The position numbers and the translations under genes were made by a program. Of a DNA stretch of 64,000 nucleotides, positions 55,574 through 63,644 are shown in pieces. Below the pieces are notes generated by a model, which saw only the letters and a list, made by a program, of their open reading frames with translations, was not told where the DNA came from and searched no databases. The DNA lies in NCBI RefSeq assembly GCF_036250675.1, contig NZ_CP109592.1, positions 4,650,001-4,714,000 on the forward strand, written 5' to 3'. Position 1 is the stretch's first letter, and every line of letters begins with the position of its first letter. Source of the DNA: Streptomyces sp. NBC_01689. GTDB lineage: Bacteria; Actinomycetota; Actinomycetes; Streptomycetales; Streptomycetaceae.

Positions 55574-56980
55574 ATGCCGCTCCACCGAGGTCCCGAGAAG
55601 CCCGACGAGCGACCGATGTCCGTCAACCCCTTCTTCGGTGACGCGAATCCGCTCGGTGACATGACCGAGGCCCCGCCCAAGCACCGGCTCCCGGACCGGC
55701 CGCTGACCCCCACGATCGCCTACCAGCTGGTCCACGACGAACTGATGCTGGACGGCAACGCGCGGCTGAACCTCGCCACCTTCGTCACCACCTGGATGGA
55801 GCCCCAGGCCGGGGTGCTGATGGGGGAGTGCCTCGACAAGAACATGATCGACAAGGACGAGTACCCGCGCACCGCCGAGCTGGAACGGCGCTGCGTGGCG
55901 ATGCTCGCGGACCTGTGGAACGCGCCCGATCCCGGGGCCGCCGTGGGCTGTTCCACGACCGGTTCCAGCGAGGCGTGCATGCTCGCGGGGATGGCGCTGA
56001 AGCGGCGCTGGTCGAAGCGGAACGCGGACCGCTACCCGGGGGCCCGGCCCAACCTCGTCATGGGGATCAACGTCCAGGTCTGCTGGGAGAAGTTCTGCAA
56101 CTTCTGGGAGGTCGAGGCGCGTCAGGTGCCCATGGAGGGCGACCGGTTCCACCTCGACCCGCAGGCCGCGGCCGAGCTGTGCGACGAGAACACCATCGGG
56201 GTGGTGGGAATCCTCGGCTCCACCTTCGACGGGTCCTACGAGCCGATCGCCGACCTCTGCGCGGCGCTCGACCGGCTCCAGGAACGGACGGGCCTGGACA
56301 TCCCGGTCCACGTGGACGGCGCGTCCGGCGGCATGATCGCCCCCTTCCTCGACCCGGACCTGGTCTGGGACTTCCGGCTGCCGCGGGTCTCGTCGATCAA
56401 CACCTCGGGGCACAAGTACGGGCTCGTCTACCCGGGTGTCGGCTGGGCGCTGTGGCGGTCACCGGCGGAGCTGCCGGAGGAGCTCGTCTTCCGGGTCAAC
56501 TACCTGGGTGGCGACATGCCGACCTTCGCGCTCAACTTCTCCCGGCCCGGCGCGCAGGTCGTGGCGCAGTACTACACCTTCCTGCGGCTGGGCCGGGAGG
56601 GCTTCCGGGCCGTCCAGCAGACGACCCGGGACCTGGCCCGCGGGCTCGCCGGACGGATCGAGGCGCTGGAGGACTTCCGTCTGATCACCCGGGGCGACCA
56701 GCTGCCGGTGTTCGCCTTCACGACGGCGCCCCACGTCACCGCGTACGACGTCTTCGACGTGTCCCGGCGGATGCGGGAGCACGGCTGGCTGGTGCCCGCG
56801 TACACCTTCCCGGCGAACCGGGAGGACCTGTCCGTGCTGCGGGTCGTCTGCCGCAACGGGTTCTCGGCCGACCTCGCCGACCTCTTCATGGAGGACCTGA
56901 CCCGGCTGGTGCCCCAGCTGCGCCGCCAGCCGCACCCGTGGACCCAGGACAGGCAGCGGGCCACGGGCTTCCACCACTGA
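55574..56980 (+). CDS. gadB: Glutamate decarboxylase (PLP-dependent)
   Basis: Converts glutamate to GABA while using up a proton. The 468-residue protein has the PLP lysine in NTSGHKYGLVYPGVGW, the HVDGASGG motif with its cofactor-binding Asp, and NLATFVTTWMEPQ, CSTTGSSEACMLAGMALK and VNYLGGDMPTFALNFSRP, all typical of GadA/GadB. ATG 55574 follows GGGAG by five bases; ATG 55562 in the same frame overlaps that site and is less likely. Following the channel gene on the same strand, it may be co-transcribed for acid stress. Confidence 0.94.
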   Translation: MPLHRGPEKPDERPMSVNPFFGDANPLGDMTEAPPKHRLPDRPLTPTIAYQLVHDELMLDGNARLNLATFVTTWMEPQAGVLMGECLDKNMIDKDEYPRTAELERRCVAMLADLWNAPDPGAAVGCSTTGSSEACMLAGMALKRRWSKRNADRYPGARPNLVMGINVQVCWEKFCNFWEVEARQVPMEGDRFHLDPQAAAELCDENTIGVVGILGSTFDGSYEPIADLCAALDRLQERTGLDIPVHVDGASGGMIAPFLDPDLVWDFRLPRVSSINTSGHKYGLVYPGVGWALWRSPAELPEELVFRVNYLGGDMPTFALNFSRPGAQVVAQYYTFLRLGREGFRAVQQTTRDLARGLAGRIEALEDFRLITRGDQLPVFAFTTAPHVTAYDVFDVSRRMREHGWLVPAYTFPANREDLSVLRVVCRNGFSADLADLFMEDLTRLVPQLRRQPHPWTQDRQRATGFHH

Positions 56981-56998
56981 GCGGCCAGGACCCCCGTA

Positions 56999-57034
56999 CC
57001 CCCGCCGGAGGACGCCGGAGGACGCCGGCGGGGG
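56999..57034. terminator. Hairpin between gadB and the PadR gene
   Basis: CCCCCGCCGG (56999-57008) pairs with CCGGCGGGGG (57025-57034) around a 16-base loop containing repeats of GGAGGACGCC. It lies between convergent genes. Confidence 0.7.
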
Positions 57035-57057
57035 CCCAGGAGGCGGTCCAGGGGGCG

Positions 57058-57699
57058 CTACGTGCGGTCCGAGGGGTGCGCCACCCCCGTCGCGTACGGG
57101 TTCTCCTCCCCGTCCGCCAGCACCCCGACGAAGGGCGCCCCCTCCCCCGCGAACGTGTACGCCCCGCCCTCGATCCGCTCGACGAGCCCCCGCGTCCACT
57201 CCGCTCCGCAGTCCGCCGAGTGGACCCAGAAGTTCATGATCTCGCCGATGTGCCCGAGCTGCCCGGGACCGCCCTCCGGGGTGTAGTACCCGGTGACGGA
57301 CGCCCGCCACTCCTCGATGGCACGCACCCGCTCCCGCAGCAGCCCGAGGACCTCCGCCCGGCCGAGGTCGACCATGAGGCCGAGCGCGGCCGAGAGGACG
57401 TCGGGCTTCTGGTCGCGGGCGGTCAACGACCGGCGCAGCAGAGCCAGGTACTCCTCCGTGCCCGTGTCCGTGATCTCGTACTCGGTGCGCGGAGGCCCGC
57501 CCGCGGTGGACGGCGCGGTCTCGTGGGCGCGCAGCAGGCCCTGCTTCGCCATCTGCTTGAGCGCGTGGTAGATCGAACCGGGCTTGGCGTTCGACCACTC
57601 GTGCGCGCCCCAGTACTCGAGGTCGTTGCGCACCTGGTACCCGTGGGCCCGCCCGTGCTGGCGCACGGCCCCCAGCACCAGCAGACGGATCGTTGACAT
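57058..57699 (-). CDS. PadR-family transcriptional regulator
   Basis: A 213-residue regulator. The N-terminal winged helix (about 1-90) has RLLVLGAVRQHGRAHGYQVRNDLEYWG, SNAKPGSIYHALKQMAKQGLLRA and RTEYEITDTG, as in PadR; the C-terminal domain is helical (dimerisation). A leaderless promoter (TAACCT, 7 bp before ATG) is possible. It lies 36 bp from the DinB gene stop on the same strand; neither the ligand nor the target can be told. Confidence 0.9.
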   Translation of the reverse strand: MSTIRLLVLGAVRQHGRAHGYQVRNDLEYWGAHEWSNAKPGSIYHALKQMAKQGLLRAHETAPSTAGGPPRTEYEITDTGTEEYLALLRRSLTARDQKPDVLSAALGLMVDLGRAEVLGLLRERVRAIEEWRASVTGYYTPEGGPGQLGHIGEIMNFWVHSADCGAEWTRGLVERIEGGAYTFAGEGAPFVGVLADGEENPYATGVAHPSDRT

Positions 57700-57706
57700 G
57701 GGCCCA

Positions 57707-57712
57707 AGGTTA
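57707..57712 (-). promoter_or_regulatory. Candidate -10 (TAACCT) for a leaderless padR mRNA
   Basis: On the minus strand TAACCT ends 7 bp before the ATG at 57699; the sequence between is GC-rich without a ribosome site. Confidence 0.4.
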
Positions 57713-57735
57713 TGGCCGGCCGCCCGGACCGCCGG

Positions 57736-58293
57736 TCAGCGGGCCGCCTGCTCCCGCGCCTCCCGTTCCCGCGCCACCAGACCGAACGCGGTCGCCCCGT
57801 CCAGGGACTCGCGGATGATGTCGGCGTGGCCGGCGTGCCGGGCCGTCTCCGAGATCAGCCGCAGCAGCACCCAGCGCATCGACACCCGCTCGTCCGGCGG
57901 GAACCAGGGCGCGTCCGGCAGCGGAAAGGTGTCGTCGAGGCTCGGCACCGAGCGGATGAACGCCTCCGTGCCGGCCGCGACCTTCTCCCACAGCGCGAGC
58001 TGCTGCTCCACGGTCTCGTCGCCGACGAGCACGAAGCACTCGTGCCAGTTGGACTCGTCCCGCTCCACCGCGGGCGGCTCCTGCCCGGCGCGGGCGATCC
58101 AGCTCTGCTCGACCTCGCAGACGTGCTTGAGCAGGCCCGCCAGGGACAGTTCGCTCGCGCTCGGGCGGCTCGTGGCCTGCTCCGTCGTCAGACCGGTCAG
58201 CGCGCGGCGGATGCCGCCGCGCTCGCCCTCCAGGAAGGAGAGCAGCGCTCCGCGCTCGTCACCGGGGGTCTCGGCCGAAACGTGCGTCACCAT
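57736..58293 (-). CDS. DinB-family (DUF664) protein
   Basis: A 185-residue four-helix protein of the DinB/DUF664 group with the three metal-ligand histidines in the usual places (LAGLLKHVCEVEQSW, and ISETARHAGHADIIRESLDGA). Relatives include mycothiol- and bacillithiol-dependent transferases, so a thiol-transfer role is possible in this mycothiol-producing genus. The ATG at 58293 follows AAAGGCGGA. Located between aldehyde dehydrogenase and PadR genes on the same strand, with a hairpin on its upstream side. Confidence 0.88.
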   Translation of the reverse strand: MVTHVSAETPGDERGALLSFLEGERGGIRRALTGLTTEQATSRPSASELSLAGLLKHVCEVEQSWIARAGQEPPAVERDESNWHECFVLVGDETVEQQLALWEKVAAGTEAFIRSVPSLDDTFPLPDAPWFPPDERVSMRWVLLRLISETARHAGHADIIRESLDGATAFGLVAREREAREQAAR

Positions 58294-58342
58294 GGTCCGC
58301 CGCCTTTCATCGGGTCGTCCTGTCTGACACCGACGAAGCTAC

Positions 58343-58377
58343 GGGCCCTTGCGGTCAGCTTCTGTCCGCAAGGGCCC
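58343..58377 (-). terminator. Hairpin terminator after the aldehyde dehydrogenase gene
   Basis: GGGCCCTTGCGG (58343-58354) pairs perfectly with CCGCAAGGGCCC (58366-58377) around an 11-base loop, about 90 bp after the minus-strand aldehyde dehydrogenase stop and 50 bp before the DinB gene. Confidence 0.8.
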
Positions 58378-58467
58378 GGCGTGACCTGGCGATTCCCGGC
58401 GCCGTGTCCGCGCGTGCGGCGAGGGCCCCGCCCGCCTCCCGGCCGGACGAGACCCTCGCCCCGCGTT

Positions 58468-59928
58468 CTAGAACGGGAAGAAGCTCCGCCCGTGCTGCAC
58501 CGAGATCCACTTCTGGGTGGTGAACGCCTCGACCGTCGCCTCGCCGTTGAGGCGGCCGATGCCCGAGTGCTTCTCGCCGCCGAAGGCGACCGGCGGCTCG
58601 TCGTGCACGGTGCCGTCGTTGACGTGGAACATGCCGGTGTCGATCTGCTTGGCGAACGACACCCCGCGCTCCACGTCGGCGGTGTGGACGGCGCCGCTGA
58701 GCCCGTAGGGGGTGTCGTTGACGAGGCGTACGGCCTCCTCCTCGCCGTCGAAGAGGACGAGGAGCGCGACCGGGCCGAAGATCTCCTGCCGGAGGATGCC
58801 GGAGTCGGCGGGCAGGTCCGTCAGGACGGTGGGCTCGACCAGGTTGTCGGTGGTGGCGCCGTGGACGAGGGCGGTGGCGCCCTCGGCGATCGCCTGGTCC
58901 ACGGCGGCCGTGATCGCGTCCGCCTGGGAGGAGTTGATGACCGGGCCGATGATCGTCCGCGGGTCGCTCGGGTCGCCCACCTTCAGCGTCCTGACCTTGG
59001 CGACGAACTTCTCGGTGAACTCGTCCGCGACCGAGCGGTCCACCAGGACGCGGTTGGCGGCCATGCAGACCTGGCCCTGGTGGACGTACCGGCTGAAGAC
59101 GGCCGCGTCCACGGCGTAGTCGATGTCGGCGTCGTCCAGGACCACCAGCGCGCTGTTCCCGCCGAGTTCGAGGACCGCGCTCTTGAAGTGCGAGGCGCAG
59201 ACGGTGGCGACGTGCCGGCCGACCTTGTCGGAACCGGTGAAGGAGATGACCTTCGGCACGGGGTGCTCGATGAAGGCGTCGCCGATCTCCGCGATGTCGG
59301 TGATCACGACGTTGAGCAGGCCGCCGGGGAGGCCCGCGTCCTCGAAGATCTTCGCGACGAGCGAGCCGCCGACGATCGGGGTGTTCTGGTGCGGCTTCAG
59401 GACCACGCCGTTGCCCAGCGCCAGGGCCGGCGCGACGGACTTCAGGGAGAGCAGGAAGGGGAAGTTGAAGGGGCTGATCACGCCGACGACACCGACGGGC
59501 ACCCGGTAGACGCGGTTCTCCTTGCCGTCGATCGGCGAGGGCAGGATCCGGCCCTCGGGCCGCAGCGCCAGCTGGATCGACTCGCGCAGGAACTCCTTGG
59601 CGAGATGGAGCTCGAACCCGGCCTTGAGGTGGGTGCCGCCCAGCTCGGCGACGATGACCTCGGTGATCTCCGCCTCGCGCTCCTCGACGAGACGCAGGGC
59701 CTTCTCGAAGACGGCGCGGCGGGCGTACGGGTTGACCGCGGCCCACTCCTTCTGGGCACGCTCGGCCGCGCGGTAGGCCTCGTCGACCTCGTCCACCGTG
59801 GCTATGGTGATCGACGCCAGCTTCTCACCGTCGTACGGGTTGAAGTCGATGATGTCCCAGGATCCGGTGCCCGGGCGCCACTCCCCGCCGATGTACTGCC
59901 GGGCCAGGTCGGTGAAGTAGGACGACAT
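58468..59928 (-). CDS. Aldehyde dehydrogenase (vanillin/benzaldehyde dehydrogenase-like)
   Basis: A 486-residue NAD(P)-dependent enzyme that oxidises aldehydes to acids. The catalytic Glu is in VLELGGNSALVV and the catalytic Cys in HQGQVCMAANRV; VISPFNFPFLLSLKSVAPALALGNGVVLKPH and EIFGPVALL are typical. The best family fit is the aromatic aldehyde group (vanillin dehydrogenase). The ATG at 59928 follows GAGGGAG by two to three bases; a longer frame adds 12 residues without support. A perfect 16-bp palindrome lies 67 bp upstream, suggesting regulation by an aromatic or aldehyde-responsive repressor not encoded next to it. Confidence 0.92.
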   Translation of the reverse strand: MSSYFTDLARQYIGGEWRPGTGSWDIIDFNPYDGEKLASITIATVDEVDEAYRAAERAQKEWAAVNPYARRAVFEKALRLVEEREAEITEVIVAELGGTHLKAGFELHLAKEFLRESIQLALRPEGRILPSPIDGKENRVYRVPVGVVGVISPFNFPFLLSLKSVAPALALGNGVVLKPHQNTPIVGGSLVAKIFEDAGLPGGLLNVVITDIAEIGDAFIEHPVPKVISFTGSDKVGRHVATVCASHFKSAVLELGGNSALVVLDDADIDYAVDAAVFSRYVHQGQVCMAANRVLVDRSVADEFTEKFVAKVRTLKVGDPSDPRTIIGPVINSSQADAITAAVDQAIAEGATALVHGATTDNLVEPTVLTDLPADSGILRQEIFGPVALLVLFDGEEEAVRLVNDTPYGLSGAVHTADVERGVSFAKQIDTGMFHVNDGTVHDEPPVAFGGEKHSGIGRLNGEATVEAFTTQKWISVQHGRSFFPF

Positions 59929-59994
59929 GTGCTCCCTCGATCCCCTTGCTGCCGAGGCAGACATTTCGAGTCTGAGTCAGCAGACATCCGATCA

Positions 59995-60010
59995 ACGTCT
60001 GATCAGACGT
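59995..60010. promoter_or_regulatory. Perfect 16-bp palindrome upstream of the aldehyde dehydrogenase gene
   Basis: ACGTCTGATCAGACGT is fully self-complementary and lies 67 bp before the ATG. Around it the word ATGTCTGC or its complement occurs twice more (59955-59985). This is a likely repressor or activator site. Confidence 0.6.
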
Positions 60011-60113
60011 CATCGTACTTGTGACCAAAGGGAGTTGGAGTGCACCTCGGGACAGTCCGTGCAGACTTCCCGGGGAGGCCGGGGAAGCGTCCGGCGGGCG
60101 CCGGCCCGGGGGG

Positions 60114-60977
60114 TCAGGACAGCTGCAGCAGTCCGCGCAGCAGATCCCGGCTCTCGGACGGTCCGGGGCTGTCCTGCTGCAGCTGCTTCAGCGCGCTCTC
60201 GTACTGGGTGACGTCCTCGCGTTTGTCCAGGTAGAGCGCGCTGGTGAGCTGCTCCAGGTAGACGACGTCCGAGAGGTCGGACTCGGGGAAGCTCAGGATC
60301 GTGAAGGAGCCGCTCTCGCCGGAGTGGCCGCCGAAGCTGAACGGCATGACCTGGAGGCGCACGTTCGGGCGCTCCGACACGTCGATCAGATGCTGGAGCT
60401 GCTCCCGCATCACCTCACGGTCCCCGTAGGGGCGGCGCAGCGCGGCCTCGTCGAGGACGATGTGGAACTCGGGGGCCTTCTCGGAGACGAGGTACTTCTG
60501 CCGCTCCAGGCGCAGCGCCACCCGTCGCTCCACGTCGGCCGCGCTCGCGCCCTTCATCCCGCGGGAGACGACCGCGTGGGCGTAGGCCTCGGTCTGCAAC
60601 AGGCCGTGCACGAACTGGACTTCGTAGGACCGGATCAGATGCGCCGCGCCCTCCAGGCCCACATAGGTCGGGAACCAGCTGGGCAGCACGTCCGAGTAAC
60701 TGTGCCACCAGCCCGCGACGTTGGCCTCCTTGGCCAGGGAGACCAGGGACGTGCGCTCGGCCTCGTCCGTGATGCCGTACAGCGTCAGCAGGTCCTCGAC
60801 GTCGCGCGTCTTGAAGCTCACCCGTCCCAACTCCATGCGGCTGATCTTCGATTCGGAGGCACGGATCGAATAGCCGGCCGCTTCCCTGGTGATTCCGCGC
60901 GCCTCCCGCAGGCGCCGCAGATGTGACCCGAGCAGCATGCGCCGCACCACAGAGCCGCTCGACTCACCAGCGCTCAC
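60114..60977 (-). CDS. XRE-family regulator with DUF5753 domain (Scr1-like)
   Basis: A 287-residue protein with an N-terminal helix-turn-helix (LGSHLRRLREARGITREAAGYSIRASESKISRMELGRVSFKTRDVEDLL, about 16-65) and the DUF5753 domain (LIRSYEVQFVHGLLQTEAYAHAVV, RQKYLVSEKAPEFHIVLDEAALRRPYG, LQVMPFSFGGHSGESGSFTIL). These regulators are usually encoded near a DUF397 protein, as here, with a RsbW-like ATPase; the three form the whiJ/abaA-like sets that affect development and antibiotics in Streptomyces. GTG at 60977 has GGGGAGG nine bases upstream; a TTG six codons earlier is the alternative. Confidence 0.9.
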   Translation of the reverse strand: MSAGESSGSVVRRMLLGSHLRRLREARGITREAAGYSIRASESKISRMELGRVSFKTRDVEDLLTLYGITDEAERTSLVSLAKEANVAGWWHSYSDVLPSWFPTYVGLEGAAHLIRSYEVQFVHGLLQTEAYAHAVVSRGMKGASAADVERRVALRLERQKYLVSEKAPEFHIVLDEAALRRPYGDREVMREQLQHLIDVSERPNVRLQVMPFSFGGHSGESGSFTILSFPESDLSDVVYLEQLTSALYLDKREDVTQYESALKQLQQDSPGPSESRDLLRGLLQLS

Positions 60978-61173
60978 GTTCGTCCGCCTCCCCAACCGTC
61001 TTCAGACGCCGAAGTCTGCCACTAAAACACTCCAAGCAGTACTCGTTCGATTACAGAAACGGGAAGCTTGCGAAGCCCTCGCGCAGCGACGGATCACGCG
61101 GGGGCCAACAAGAGGGAAGAAGGTGACAGAAGAAGTCACCGGAAAGGGGGGCAAGACTCTTCAATCCCGGCGC

Positions 61174-61201
61174 GTGCACGTGCATCTGCCCTTGCATCTG
61201 C
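61174..61201 (+). promoter_or_regulatory. Shared 28-bp element upstream of the RsbW-like gene
   Basis: GTGCACGTGCATCTGC, three bases (CCT), then TGCATCTGC. The same element, 26 of 28 bases identical, is present in opposite orientation before the DUF397 gene at 62251-62278. Here it ends 74 bp before the ATG at 61276. It contains the palindrome GTGCAC and a TGCATCTGC direct repeat with a 12-bp period, close to one helical turn. Confidence 0.75.
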
Positions 61202-61275
61202 TGTACGCATTCGGAACCATGGTCCCCGCGCCACCGCTGCATCGCAACGACCGCGAACACCCGGGAGTGCCTCGC

Positions 61276-61794
61276 ATGGGGACGAATGGATCGACCATGC
61301 TCGAGCCCTTACGGCAGGGACTTCCGCCGCTCGATCCCGCGGCCGTGTCCGACGCCGCTTCCTGTGCCCTGCCCGCACGGTACGAAGCGGTGCGCGACGC
61401 CCGGCAGTTCACCCGCAGGACCCTGGACCAGTGGGACATCGGCGACCGTTTCGACGACGTCTGCCTGGTCGTCTCCGAGCTCGTCACCAACGCCCTGCGG
61501 CACGCACTGCCCTCGGACACGCCCCGCGCGGACGACCAGGGCGCGCCCGTGCGGCTGCACTTGATGCGATGGACCTCACGCCTGGTGTGCGCGGTGCGCG
61601 ACCCCAGTCACGACAGTCCGGTGGCCGGCGACTCGGACAACTTCTCGGCCGAGTCGGGACGGGGTCTGTTCCTGGTCGACTCGTTCGCCGACAGCTGGGG
61701 CTGGCACCCGCTCGCGGGCACCCTCAGCGGCAAGGTCGTCTGGGCGCTGTTCCGGCTCCCGCCGCACGGCCCCGCGCCGGCTCCGGCCGAATGA
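61276..61794 (+). CDS. RsbW/SpoIIAB-like ATP-binding regulatory protein
   Basis: A 172-residue GHKL-fold protein (HATPase_c_2) with the N box ELVTNALRHAL (about 70-80), a VRDPSHDSP segment and the G-like box SGRGLFLVDSFADSWGW. These are single-domain anti-sigma-factor kinases, very numerous in Streptomyces, and many act with DUF397 and XRE-DUF5753 partners. ATG at 61276 has GGGAG nine bases upstream. It is divergent from the XRE gene and convergent with the DUF397 gene. Confidence 0.88.
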   Translation: MGTNGSTMLEPLRQGLPPLDPAAVSDAASCALPARYEAVRDARQFTRRTLDQWDIGDRFDDVCLVVSELVTNALRHALPSDTPRADDQGAPVRLHLMRWTSRLVCAVRDPSHDSPVAGDSDNFSAESGRGLFLVDSFADSWGWHPLAGTLSGKVVWALFRLPPHGPAPAPAE

Positions 61795-61826
61795 AGAACC
61801 GCGGCGCTTCTCGGCGCCGCGGTTCT
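61795..61826. terminator. Hairpin between RsbW-like and DUF397 genes
   Basis: AGAACCGCGGCGC (61795-61807) pairs perfectly with GCGCCGCGGTTCT (61814-61826) around TTCTCG, directly after the stop of the RsbW-like gene and between convergent genes. Confidence 0.85.
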
Positions 61827-61908
61827 ACGCGCGTCACGCTATGCGACGTGACGGCTGCGCCGCGTTCACGGAGCGGATGCCCGCCGTCCGTCCGCCGCCA
61901 CCCCGGGC

Positions 61909-62169
61909 TCAGCCCGCGATCAGGTGGTCGAACTCGCCGTCCTTGACACCCAGGAGCATCGCCTCGATCTCGGCGCGGGTGTAGACGAGCGCCGGCCCGT
62001 CGGGGAACCGCGAATTCCGCATCGCCACGTCACCCCCCGGCAGCCTCGCGAACTCCACGCAGGATCCCTGCGAGTTGCTGTGCCTGCTCTTCTGCCAGGC
62101 CACCCCGGTCAGCTCGGTCGCCGCCATGCCGTTGTACACAACATCCACGTCGCACACGTCGTGGTCCAC
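61909..62169 (-). CDS. DUF397 protein, partner of the XRE regulator
   Basis: An 86-residue acidic protein with the DUF397 core (WQKSRHSNSQGSCVEFARLPGGDVAMRNSRFPDGPALVYTRAEIEAML). Small DUF397 proteins pair with XRE-DUF5753 regulators and alter their activity, in some cases behaving as a toxin-antitoxin-like couple (Scr1-Scr2). ATG at 62169 is preceded by GGAGCGACC. Its upstream region carries the 28-bp element shared with the RsbW-like gene and a TGCAGTGGCC word that occurs twice. Confidence 0.88.
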   Translation of the reverse strand: MDHDVCDVDVVYNGMAATELTGVAWQKSRHSNSQGSCVEFARLPGGDVAMRNSRFPDGPALVYTRAEIEAMLLGVKDGEFDHLIAG

Positions 62170-62185
62170 AGGTCGCTCCCCGGTC

Positions 62186-62219
62186 GTGCAGTGGCCGATG
62201 TGGCCATTGATGCAGTGGC
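62186..62219. repeat. TGCAGTGGCC direct repeats in the DUF397 leader
   Basis: TGCAGTGGCC occurs twice about 24 bp apart between the DUF397 ATG and the 28-bp element. The repeats may belong to the same control region. Confidence 0.55.
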
Positions 62220-62250
62220 CAACTGCCCCGGATCATAGCTCTGTTCATGT

Positions 62251-62278
62251 GCAGATGCATGAGCAGATGCACGTGCAC
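62251..62278 (-). promoter_or_regulatory. Shared 28-bp element upstream of the DUF397 gene
   Basis: Read on the minus strand: GTGCACGTGCATCTGC, TCA, TGCATCTGC. It ends 81 bp before the DUF397 ATG, nearly the same distance as its copy before the RsbW-like gene at 61174-61201. A common regulator, perhaps the XRE protein between them, would fit. Confidence 0.75.
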
Positions 62279-63644
62279 GGGGGGTGGTCCCACGGTTACA
62301 GCTTTTACCGGCCTTTGACTACTGCCTGCTGCGCGCTTGACTACGGCCTGCTGCCCGGCGGACCGTCACCGGCCCGCCGTCTTCCCCGGGAAGCGCCCGA
62401 CACGCGCCTCCCGGCCCCCGTGCATGCTCGTCCGCCCCGGTATCCGTAAGGGTTCGTCCGGGTCGAATCCCTGTGTATGAGGAACAGACGCACGGCGGGC
62501 CCTTCGAGTTTCAACGTTCGGCTTCAACGTCCGGTTCTCAACCTCCGGCCCGGGAACCGGGCGGTGGCCGGTACGGCGGTGCGGCGCCGGCGGCCGGGCC
62601 TCCACGTTCCCGCTCGCACACACCACCATCCCCTACCGCCCCTGACGTCACACGGCCGCCCCCGGTGTCGCGCGCCCTCCCGCCACCGTGGAGGAGCCCG
62701 CGCGGCAGGTCGGCGGCCTCCCGGCCGGGTCGGCCCGGCCCGTTCGTCGTACGCGACCTTGCCGCGGTCCCGCACGTCGGGGCGGGGTGCGGCCGGGCCC
62801 GCACGTCCGAAGCCGCGGCGCAGGGGCCGGATCTCCGGTGCGGGATCGCGGTCGCGCCGGGGCACTTCCCGGCCATCGGCTCCGCCGGATCCGGGGGCGC
62901 ACCCGACAGCACCGCGGACCCCGCCGTCGCGAACACCGCGAACACCGGGCATCCGCCGCGGACACCGGAAGCCGCCTCCTCTCCCCCCCAGCCGACACGC
63001 GCGGACCGCGGGCGACCACCCGGGGGTGAAGGCAGGGAAGGGCGGGTGCGCACCGGAGGACGGAGAGGGGGCCCGGGGGGTGGGGTCGGCGCCGGGGCCG
63101 GGGTCGGCGCCGGGGCCGGGGTCGGCGCCGGGGTCGGGGTCGGCCCGGGGGCCGGGGTCGGAGCCGGGGTAGGGGTCGGAGCCGGGGTAGGGGTCGAGGT
63201 CGGGGCCAGGGCCGGGCCTAGAACCGGGCCCCGAGCAGGCGCCGAAGCCGGGGTTTGGGCTGCGGCCGAAGCCGGCGCCAGGATCTGGGCCGGAGCGGGG
63301 CCGGGGCCTGGTTCTGGCCCGGACGGGGGCCGGGCCGGAACCAGGGCCGGGACCCGAGCCGAGACCGGAACCCGGGCCAGGGCCGGGACTCCGGCCAGGG
63401 CCGGGACCGGGTCTGGCCTGGAGCCGAAGCCGAAGCCGAAGCCGGAGCCGAAGCTCGGGACCGGAGCCGAAGCCGAAGCCCAAGGCCTGGGCCGGGGCCG
63501 AGGCCCGGGCGCGGGGCGGAGGCGAGGCCGGTCGTGCCCCGCGGGGCATCCGCATGACGCGCCCGAGGCACCCCCGCACGCTCCTGGTAGCTTGCTGCGG
63601 TCGTTCCGGCGACCCCAGCGACACCACCACCCTTGGGGGTTTCA
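62279..63644. other. 1.37-kb stretch without a convincing gene
   Basis: Long overlapping frames on both strands translate to Arg/Pro/Gly-rich low-complexity sequence without a conserved domain. From about 63080 on, the DNA is built of short G+C-rich repeats. The last 150 bp must contain the promoter of the lipoprotein gene at 63645. Confidence 0.6.
63082..63500. repeat. G+C-rich hexamer-based repeat array
   Basis: Starts as 18-bp units GGGGTCGGCGCCGGGGCC (63082-63099, 63100-63117), changes to GGGGTCGGAGCC and GGGGTAGGGGTCGG forms to about 63215, then becomes irregular GCCGAAGCCG and GGGCCGGGRCC words to about 63500. All are built on 6-bp steps, so they look like codon-pair repeats in any frame. 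Either a decayed coding region or slippage-prone spacer. Confidence 0.7.

Noticed and set aside
61795..61826. Attenuator or riboswitch
   Set aside because: A simple perfect hairpin right after a stop codon between convergent genes is better read as a terminator.
63082..63500. CRISPR array or telomere-like repeat
   Set aside because: Units are 6-18 bp, contiguous and drifting in sequence; no unique spacers and no cas genes.
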